A stretch of 62,000 nucleotides of DNA from Chrysomallon squamiferum (taxonomy: Eukaryota > Mollusca > Gastropoda > Neomphalida > Peltospiridae), in assembly GCA_012295275.1 (NCBI GenBank), contig CM022679.1, forward strand, positions 19,098,342 to 19,160,341, written 5' to 3'. The first letter of the stretch is position 1. Each line of letters opens with the position of its first letter. The position numbers were made by a program, and so were the translations under genes. The notes beneath the pieces are model-generated. The model searched no databases. It worked only from the letters and a program-made list of their open reading frames with translations, and was not told the DNA's origin. Shown piece by piece: positions 51,780 to 62,000 of the stretch.

Positions 51780-52987
51780 CTGTTTAGAACCTCTAACCTA
51801 TATACTTTTAGAATTTATTTGAAAGAAACATTTCTGCATGTCAGTCAAACCGTGCGTATTTTTTGACGAAAATTAAACATTTATAATTCAGCTGTTTATT
51901 TATTGTTTGTTTATATTATTTTTTTTTTTTTTTTTTTATTCGTCTCTTTTTGTTTCTTTAGCTAGATACTTAGGTAATTTTCTATTTTTTTCATTACTCT
52001 ATAGTAACTTATAAATTATCAAACACAGTGAAATTCAAGTAAACACCGATTGTATCCAGTGTTGTATAAAAAATTAAGATAATTATATTTCTTGTGTTAA
52101 ACTTAATTATTATTTCTCTTTATAACAAATGTTAATTTCATTCAGTTACATCGTTGTGGTACATGTCCTTTAGATTCTACTGATGGTATTAGATATGATG
52201 GTCAAACTATGGTTCGTTAATGGTATATTCATTATTTTCATTTAATTCTGAAGCTGATTCTCAGAACAATTTCTGAATGGTTGACAGGATGATATAAACA
52301 ACAGTTCAGACAAATGAATCATCTGTCAGATGAAATTCGATAGACTGGCAGTCCTCCCACTATCTTTTCAATATCGCTAATGCACGATTGCTGCGTTTGT
52401 TCAAGAGGAAAATATATTTTCTAAACTTAACCTTTTAATTTAGATGTTTGGTATAATTAAGGATTAATGATATATTAGGAAGAGAATACTGAACAATAAG
52501 ACAGGCAGGAAACCATATCTTGAGAATTTATGTATAAATAGATAAATGGTGACCTATTTAAAAACACATCAAGATCTATCAACTAAGATATTATTACCAA
52601 AAAAAAGAAAGAAGGAATAACGAATAACGTGTAGCAGAATTCTGACAAAAATGAAAACGTCGACAATTTTATTTCAACAATACGATTCCAGATCTTGATA
52701 GATGAGAAACAGGATGTGCCAGCAGCTGGAGAACTCCATGTTTATATATTATTCATAGCCGTTATAAAGCGGTGAATAAACAGTATTATCTGTATATGTG
52801 TATGAATATAATGTATGTCTGTTACATTCACCTCTGTTTTTGAGGGAGAACCCGCAATTAAGGAAAGATCGCTTTACCGATAATAAAAACATCCATTACT
52901 AAAGCCCACCATACTTTTTTGTCAAGTAATATATCGGTGTTAATGGTATGATCTGTTCTGTTTTCGGAAGGTGAATAATTAACGTTT

Positions 52988-52991
<4 letters not shown>

Positions 52992-53022
<31 letters not shown>
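52992..53022. repeat. Poly(A) tract
   Basis: About 31 A residues followed by (TA)n; possibly the tail of a retroposed element, but nothing recognisable precedes it. Confidence 0.7.
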
Positions 53023-53035
<13 letters not shown>

Positions 53036-56000
53036 TATTACATTCTTTCAGTTCATTTATTTTCGCGAGTGTCTTTGGTTGTGAATGAATTAATAAGTCA
53101 GTGGTGTTATATGTTTGTCATTCAGCACGCATTTCTTTAATCAGTATGGTCACAACAATACAGAGTTATTTGTATGTCCATACGCTGGTTTCTGCTATAT
53201 TCATTTTGTCTGCACCGGCACAGTTGGCTTTAGAAAATAGTTTTTGAATCCTATTTAGAACTTAACTTTCCTCAGCTGCCACATTGTTAACAACACAAAG
53301 TCATGGTTTGTACCAATAGTTACCGTATTGAAGAAAATGAAATAACATAGGTTTTTTGGCTGAAACTAGAATATTTTTTGGCTAAAATGCTCAAAGCAGT
53401 TAATGAAAAAGATTCAGATTTTTATATACCTTATAACAATTTTATACTTTAACCTAACTCATTTCTGTGTTGTAATTGTCTAAGTGTTTGTGTGCAAAAA
53501 GTGAAAACGCGCAATGTGTTGCGAGTGTAAGTTGTTTGATAGTAGTGTGGTGTACACTTACAGTTCACTTTGTCCTTGGCAAAATTTGCTAAATCGCCAA
53601 TGAGTTCTGTACAAGAATACAGTCTGGCAAATGTTTTTTTTTATTATTTTTATTTTTTATTTTATTATTTTTATTTATTTTTTATTATTATTATTTTATT
53701 ATTATTATTATTATTAATTAACAATAAATATAGCACTGACAGTGAGATATCCTTTTTACAGTTCACCCAAATAATTGATTTATATACATCAAATGTTTCA
53801 TTTCGCTTCATAAATATTATTAAATTAGATATGTATAGATTAAAATGCTAACATATTTCAATACTAAATAGAGAGTATTTTTCGGTATATATAAAGTGAC
53901 AAGTATGAATGTCACATAAAGCCATACAGATTATATTATCAAAATCTGAGGAGGAAACGTAGAAGATAACGATTATATTTCTGATAATGATGATGACAGA
54001 TACGGAAATAACACTAGTTTATATTTTTACTGCCTGTAAATAGTGTTGATAATATATGTATATATATGTTGTTGTTGTTGTTGTGCAGTTCGTTGTCGGA
54101 TCCTTCATCCTTCCTGGTGTTATTGATACAGATGTAGTTGTTGTTCTTGTAATAACAACAGCAGTAACTGTAGTAATTTTTATTGTTTCTGTTGCTATTT
54201 CTGATGAAAAAAAAAAATGTTTTGTCGTTAATTATTCGTTAATATCGATTTTAAATATTATATGTTACCTGGATGATATTACATTCAAATACCAATTAAA
54301 CAGTTTATTGGAACAAAAAACGACAAAAAAAAGCGGAAGATTGAAGGGTTATAACTCTTGTTAGATTAAGATTTTCGTGATTATCGAACTTCGCTATCAT
54401 TACATAATTTAAGGAAATATGTAGAACAGTTATCAGCAGTCTGAAGGGCATGACTAATTTTACAATAATCATTTATAGTAGTTTGGTTCAGAACTGAGAA
54501 TTTATATTATCAAAGCGATATCAAATGATAAATTTATTTTACACTTAACTAAAAGACATTGCATCTGCTGACTGATTGCAATACATTTGAAATGATCAGT
54601 TAGAGACAGGCATACAGTTCAATAAATAATTATTTGAAAAACAAAAAAAAAGAGAATGGTTTAAAATCTTTTTTACTGAGCACTATAATAATTAGTAGAA
54701 ATGTATTTTAATTATTTTATTTTAGTATAATTTGTGTATATGTATCCCTTTTGAGCGTTTTTTTTTTGTTGTTCTAATTGATATGTTTGTCTTTAACACA
54801 GACATTTGCATTAGTTTTTATTTTTGTATATATATATATACATACAATCCATAATATCCGCTGAGTTTACTGTAGCAACAAAAATAAATTACGTAGTCTA
54901 GGTTTGAGTATATTTTAACCCGTTAGCTATATTAATTAATAATCTCGTTTTATGAATATGCTAATGAACCAAACATCTCATGAAAAATAATATATAAGTG
55001 TGTAAATTATAAACTTGTTATTGAATTACATCGTGTTAATTATTTATCAGTAACAGTTACTGTCAACAATGAATGATATTGAAGATGCTTAACAATACAG
55101 ACCAAAGGAAGGTGTCTAAGAACATTTTTAATTATATTTTAAATAATATTGCTAAATAATATAATTAACCATTCTCAGATTTAGTATTAATTGTTTTCAT
55201 TATGTTAGTTTCGGTTTGTTTGAGAAATGTATTCAGCGAATGATCAAAACGTAGACATAACAAGTGGTTCTTTTGATCAATTTAACTTAAAAGTAATTGC
55301 ATTGTGCCTAAAGGAAAGAATCAAATAAATATTTAAAATTTTGAGATAAAAAATCATTTTATCTTTTTTATTTTATTTTATTTTATTATTATTATTTTTT
55401 TTTTTTTTTTTTGTCTCTTCGTCTATAATTTCAGTCTCAGTATTAAATATTTACACGGATCAAACACTATGGTATTATTTTCAAAAAGATGTTTGTTTGT
55501 TTCCATCAATCTTTGTTGCAGTTGTTTTGATGTTTCACGTTCTGTGATTCACCGAAGTCTCTGCTTTCTCGTGTATGGCTTCACTAATTAGTAACTCGAT
55601 ACTAACTTATTAAGACAATCTAGACATAATTATAATCAAATAATGAAAATCAAGAATTTCTTATCAACATTTTCCTTTGAAATAACTGGAATGAATTACT
55701 ACTGTTTATTGTCATGTAATGTTACCACTGATAATATTTCGTAGTTTAGAAGTTATAGCTCTATCTGCATACAGCTGGAGAAAAATTGCAGCTTAATGCT
55801 ATTACAAAAAGAGTAAATCATAAAATAAAAATTCACTAAAGATGTATATATATAAAATCAAAGAAACAAAATTTACATGTCAAAAGCAAAGACAGAAAAT
55901 ATGTCAAATACAAGGAAACAAAATGTATATATAAATGCAATCAGAAAATTTATATGCTGAAAGTTAAGCAACAAGAATTAAAATAAATGAAGACAATGTT

Positions 56001-56679
56001 AAAATAGTTTTATGGAATAAGAAATTAGTTTGGTTCATATTTTTATAGATATAATCAGATTCACCACTGCAAAAAAATAGTTTAGCTATGAAATAGCTTT
56101 AATTATCTCAAAAACAATGTTTTTTCGGTTAGACTATCTAGTTATAATATCATGCCAGTATTTATAATGATTTCCCGATAAATATATAAATATACTGTGC
56201 CACGGAAAACGGACAGGAAATAATAAAACATATATTTTGGTACATTAATGTAGTATAATTATTCCTTGTTTTATTTTTTTTATTTTTTTTTATTTATTTT
56301 TTTTCACTGACAACAAACAGAATTTCGTTCGGTTAGGGAAAAAGTAAGTAATTCTAACACTGATGTAAAAGTACATAACTTTAAGAAGTAACAGAAATTT
56401 CAGTTTTTTCAGTTTGTGTTTATTTTCATTTAAAAAATATAACAGTGAATGACCCTTAATATACTGAATTCGTTTGTGATAGAATCTGGCTCATAAAAGA
56501 AGAAAACAGTTCAGCTGTTTATATTACTGGTTATTTGATCTTTATGCGAGTATTATTCAGTATTTAACAATATTCCGGTAGGTGGTAAATACGGCCAGTG
56601 TAACTTATTTATATATAATATTTAAAAACCGGAATAGCTGCATAATCAAAGTATATAAAAGCATAATCTTGGTGTCAGA

Positions 56680-56853
56680 ATGAATTGTCATCTACGTATT
56701 GTTCCTTTGATTATGGAAATGCTAGAGAGATTAAACGTCGCTTTGACAGATACTTTCACTCAACGGAACGCTGACCAGAATCTATGTTTTCCCTATTTGA
56801 AAGTAGACTGTCCACGCGTCAGTGGAATATTGGATGAGATAAGATGTGCATAG
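56680..56853 (+). CDS. Possible small open reading frame, 57 aa, unrecognised
   Basis: ATG at 56680, 57 codons, TAG. The product contains PLIMEMLERLNVALTDTFTQ and CFPYLKVDCPRVSGILDEIR. GTATATAAAAG at 56651-56661 lies just upstream. Composition is ordinary-protein-like and GC is above the surroundings, but there is no family match, and it may be a transposon remnant or chance. Confidence 0.2.
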   Translation: MNCHLRIVPLIMEMLERLNVALTDTFTQRNADQNLCFPYLKVDCPRVSGILDEIRCA

Positions 56854-57439
56854 CGGATGACCATAATATTAAGACCCCAGACTTTCGCTTTAGGCCTGTC
56901 AACAAATTGGAAAAATGTGTTGTTTCTGAAGCTGCCTCTGGTTCTACATTTGGCAATAAGTGGTACAAATCTTTGCTAGAAATAATTAAGCTTATTTCGT
57001 TACCGGTCAGTGAACTTTGTGTCATTTATCGTTGAAAGTGACTCGTTTAATAGCAGACCCAGTTACAACAAGAGACAAAGTGTACTAAACATTTGTTTTC
57101 CATTTTCTTTATTGTGTACTGCTTATGGCAAACATTGCAAAAAGGTTAATGAGAATTAGTTGGAGAATAGCTACAAGGTTTAGTATTAAAAATCTCACCA
57201 CAGAGTCAGTGTTGACATTTCAAAGTAAAATTAGAACATCCACAGTCGATTCGTATTATTTTACCTTCAGTTATATAAACAGAAATATGAATTACTTTTA
57301 TTTTCATTACAAACCTATTAATTGTTAATATCTTTTCTAATCAAAATTTCTTCCTTCATTCGTTTATTTTCATTATTATTATTATCATCATCACCATCCT
57401 ATTCATAATCATCAGCAGCATCAATATCATCATCATCAT

Positions 57440-57440
57440 A

Positions 57441-57500
<60 letters not shown>
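57440..57500. repeat. (ATT)n microsatellite
   Basis: About 60 bp of trinucleotide repeat preceded by ATC/CAT-rich sequence. Confidence 0.9.
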
Positions 57501-57502
<2 letters not shown>

Positions 57503-60500
57503 AGTTAAAAACGAAGGGGAAAAAAAGAAAAGAAAGACAATACAAATATAATTGTTTCCATTCTCTTTTCTATGACAATTCGCTTCATACAGAAATTATA
57601 CATAATTATATTTAGTCGTCTTCTTAAAACTTATGAAATAACAGAATTTCTGAAGATTGTCAAAGTAATCTGCTCTGTCTGTGCGGTGACGTCGTTAGTT
57701 AAAAAGTATTAACCTAAGAAGAAAACAGCATATTAATGTCAGAGGTTCTTATCTGGGAATCTAGACATGCTAGCTGTCCCGGTTTATAACATACGTTAGA
57801 AAACGAGTTGAAAAAGCTTATGTCAGTTTTTACTTTATTTCGTAATGTTGGATAAAATCATTTTATGTGGCAGATTACAATACGTTATAAATGATTATTA
57901 AATGCATCGGTTTGTTTTGTTGCTAATTTGTATTATTATCTGCATGCCGAAGTAAAATTTGAAATAAAGACTTTCTGAAAAATAACTTAGTACCTGTTTT
58001 ATTCTTTTTATTCAAAAATTTTGCTTCTATATAATTGTTTCCTTCATATTTCTGATATCAGTCGATATTTGTTACAACATTTCTTTGTTAAAATACATCA
58101 GTTTTGACATTACATTCAGCGGATCTGACATCTCTAATCAACATACCACAAAATGTGGAAAGTTACATCCTGATTAGTATTTCGATGTTCATTTAATTCA
58201 TGCATTTGTAACCAGCGGTTACTTCTTTTTTTATAAAACAGGTTGTTACCGATATTCATTGTATGGAGAATATCATCTTTCTGAAATAAAGCGTGTTACT
58301 TTCTATTTCTAAATATACTAAGTCCAAACCATTAACAATTTCCTCCAGTGAATGCTTATAATTATTATTTTCACTAAATAGGGAGATTCTCTTTCTTAAT
58401 GATCATTATCTAAGTTTATCAAGCAACGAAACAAAACAAAACAAAAACATTATTTTATATAAAATTAAAAATAAGTTTTTTATATCAACTTCAAACTGGA
58501 CTTAATGGCATTTTTGCCACGCACCTTGACTGGTTTAAAATCAGGAATGAAACTTTGGCATATTTCAGCACTTGATTCATCTGTGAAGCTGTGTGGAGAA
58601 AATAGGGGTTATGAAATGTAAACGCTTAGCGTATTAAGCACTTTTCCTAACAAAAAAATTCAAGTGGCATTACTAGATCGATATCTGGACTTCACTGTTA
58701 ATATTAATACAATTTTTTTTTTTTTTACGTCGAGCTGAGAAGTAAAGCGAGAGCATGATTCCTTTTCATGATATTTCAGATAACTGGGAGGAAATTGTAT
58801 TCTGATGATTTGAACAAGTAATATTATGTCATCAAAATGTTATTTTGTGCTATAAATTATTAAATACGAAAATGCCTAATTTTAAATTATTGTTTTCATT
58901 TTTATTATTATTAGTTTTTGGAGTATATATGTTTGTGTGTGTAATATTTTTTTTTTCTTTAGCTTTTCCTTTCTAAGGAAAAAATGCCAATATTCTATTA
59001 TATTACTATTATAAACCTAGAGATTGTGTCACGTGGTATAGATTTGAAAGGTTAGAATTTGGTTCATGATTAAGACTGATACTGGACATAAAGTTACATA
59101 TTTTAATTCAGCAGTTCTATATTGTAAAATTAATAAAAACTTAATTTCTTATGTAGTCTCCAAATATTTCAAAACCTTTTAAACATTCTGAAGCTCTGCG
59201 TAGGAATAAAATCTCGATATGAAACTGTGTAAAAACTAGAACTGATTTTAGATAAGCTTCGTATTTGATTACAGATCTATATTTAATTCTGTTAAGCTAA
59301 TTATGATTAATTATCTCGTTTTCATTGCACTAGATGAATATTAGCCTTCTTTATGTATCACATAATATGTTTTGCACACATATTATTGTAAATTATCCGT
59401 TTATTTTTCATCAGCTTTAAAATCAGTTTTTAAATGAGTTTTATATTTTGACATCACTGTGTCCTGACATTTATCAAATGAAGATAAAATGCTTTTTGGT
59501 TGTCTTCACTTAAATCAACTAGTAATGGAATGCCAGTGGTCATAATCGCTTGCAAGTCGGACCGCAGCTTCTATATCACAGTGACAACGTGCTGGAACAG
59601 TAACCGCCACCTCGATACAAGTTCAGTTATATCCGTTAAATCAAGCTGCAGACACTTTCATGGCACTGATGATGAATTGAACAGAGAATGGCGTGTAAAT
59701 TACTGACGAGAGAAGTATTCTGGATTTCAAATTAGAACCTCGTCCAAGCTGTGAATTGTCACATGTCATCCTTAAAATCAATCAAAACTAAATGTATGAA
59801 GGAACTACAGCAGTGTGAATATTTTATTGAAATTATTATTATTATTATTTTTTTAAATCAAAAAATATTTTAATAGATAAATACTATGTTATAGAGAAGT
59901 ACAAAAATTCATTTGGGAAAGGCAGGCAGTCAAGCTGACAGAAATAGAATTTAATCAGTTTGATGTGTGTGATACTAATTTTGCATAGAAATTCCATATA
60001 TTTTTTTTCTGAATTATTGAAACAATCAATATTCCGAAGTCTAAAAAGGTGACATAATTAAATGGCTTATGTTCAGTCAGTACAAACCAAAATTACAAAT
60101 TATAAGTTGATTCTTTAAATTATTTTTGCAATTATTCCAGACCATTGTAATATAACAATGAATGTCATATTTATAAATTATTAACAGGTTAGATTAACAT
60201 TAACATAGCACCTGAAATGTTGTTTAATCAAATGTTTTCTGTCATTTGTTAATTATAACATAATAACAGTATTATGATGATACTACCAATGATGCTTTTT
60301 ACATAAAGAACCGCGTAAACATTCGTATTCGATAATTGAAAGGGATATCATAGTTCATAAATTTGCAATAATATTGAGGTCATTTCAAATAATGTTTGAA
60401 TGAAAGAGACTTTACAACATAAAGGACTGATGGAGAGGTGAGACAAATACACAAAAAGATAAATGAAGGTGTTGTGATTGATGACTGTGATATCAAGCAG

Positions 60501-62000
60501 ATCGCTGTTATGTTTACTTCATATTAGCCTTTATCTTTTTATCAAATTTGAATAAGAATCTTTTTTATTAGCTTTAGATAACCAGTCATGAAAAGATGTA
60601 TAAAAAACGGTTTTGTTTATAAAAGTAGCTATTGTATTAGGCATTTGCCTACATAGCTGTGATTAATGGGTTTTTTATTATTCAGGGGTTACTAAGAATT
60701 GTGCTTAACGTCAAAGTGAAATAATCCACACTTATTAAAGAGGTTAAGGCGATTGGCTGAGGCTTGCGTTCGATACAGATTCTTCTTCATTCAATTATCC
60801 CACAGCTCAGATACATTCATATATTTCCATAGTCTACTTTTACTGTAGTGTATAGATACATTTTTATGGGATTTAAGAAATTGTTTTGTTTAATGTTAGT
60901 AAAACTAAGAATATGTTTACCACGATAAATGTTCAGATTTTTCTATGTAAGTAGATTCGTGCCTCTAATATAAATAATGTTTTGTAGTTATTTGATAGCT
61001 GGTGGTTTCATGATATATATTACTGCTAGACAGTACGGGTTTATTTCCTATTCAAGCAAGCATCACCTAGATGTTGTTACAGTGTTCGAAAAGATTATAA
61101 TATTATTGTCGAAACGTAATTAAATTAGCATTCAAATTTGTTAATATCTGATAATACATATCTTTCTTAAAAGTAACAGTGTACTGAATATACAAATTCT
61201 GACTGCTGTTTCAGTTATAGTTTTTTGGTGGTAGTTTTAATGGTCGTAATGTTGTTTCTGTTTTTCTAATTGAAAATCCTTTTACATTTAGTCCTATTTA
61301 TTTTTGATACAGGAAATGTCAAACGAATATTTTTGATATTTATAATCCAGTAAGTGATTAAAAAAAAGAAAACAAAACTTTTCAAAATTAGATACACAGA
61401 CAATTTGTTAGGTTATCATTAATCAAATTCGCAGATGGGTCCACTCATAACATCAATCCTATAAAAAAAATCATATTCAGTTATTATATAGAAGGTACAG
61501 AAGCCGGACAATATTTTCGCATTAATAACTGACATCAAAAATACAAATCAGTTCATAAATGGTTAATCAGGGAAGTTGCGTTTAACGGAAGAAGAATGAC
61601 TGCCACGTGGTCTCTCAGTTGCACATATTTTGTTGGCCGCAATCACGTTATTGAGTACAAAAACTGAAACGAGAAGGAGAAAGGAAAATGTTCGACATTA
61701 TTGTTTTTTAATTTCATGACGAGATTTAATTTTCTTATTTTGTCTGCATTAATTACGTATAAGCTTTCCTGAACATAATTCCTCACAAACTAAGAAATAA
61801 CCACGCCGACCGTAAGTTAACGTCGATATAACAGAGTGAGACAACTACCACAAGACATCCCACTGACTTTATGTTACAAAGAAAAAAAACCTATTACCAA
61901 ATACAGTACTTCTGATCGAAACTTATAGTATATTTAAATAATTAAATTATATGATGTTATTACAGTTCTTCTTCGTCGTCTTTTTCTTCTTAGAGTTAGT

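Larger units (their letters stand above)
51790..62000. other. Right-hand region without a supported gene
   Basis: AT-rich with simple repeats (51918-51938 poly-T, 53638-53715 TTTA/ATT, 57440-57500 ATT, 58706-58727 poly-T). GC-richer patches at 56690-57040 and 59500-59780 have open frames on both strands but no reliable splice context or recognised domain. Confidence 0.4.

Overview
The window looks like AT-rich (about 30% GC) nuclear DNA from an animal. Introns are long, GT-AG splice signals are easy to see, and microsatellites ((AAT)n, long (GA)n/(CT)n, tetranucleotides) and small transposon relics are common. A SIFamide-type neuropeptide receptor, very large introns and this repeat profile suggest a lophotrochozoan, most likely a cephalopod mollusc such as an octopus. 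That placement is inference; no species marker was seen. No bacterial, viral or organellar genes were found.

All convincing genes are on the minus strand and are cut into short exons, so most long open frames are misleading. (1) About 956-13,246: the 5' end of a cadherin-superfamily gene. It has a signal-peptide exon, an atypical first cadherin repeat with a cysteine pair, the LDVNDNDP calcium-binding linker and the start of repeat 2; the gene runs off the left edge. (2) 15,118-26,582, possibly extending to 50,045: a multi-exon gene of unrecognised family ('gene X'), rebuilt here exon by exon from splice sites and matching phases. Its 3' exons are the best supported. The large exon at 22,541-22,900 contains an in-frame TGA. 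(3) 32,467-50,638: a complete class A GPCR of 355 residues in three coding exons, closest in motifs to SIFamide/NPFF-type receptors. It has a candidate 5' untranslated exon at 51,746-51,779 and a candidate poly(A) signal near 32,240. Several exon-like segments that fit gene X by phase lie inside the receptor's introns on the same strand, so the two transcription units may be interleaved.

The rest is intronic or intergenic. It holds a 701-bp pogo/Tigger-like non-autonomous transposon with TA duplications (4,392-5,092), a probable LTR fragment with its own TATA box and splice donor (about 3,797-4,381), two minisatellites (27-bp and 32-bp units), two near-perfect hairpins (26,173 and 45,810), a diverged segmental duplication inside gene X (about 18,950-22,535) and many simple repeats. 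The right end (about 51,800-62,000) has no gene that can be supported, only one 57-codon frame behind a TATA-like box.

Functionally, the cadherin would be a cell-surface adhesion or link protein and the GPCR a neuropeptide receptor. Nothing shows that the three genes act together.
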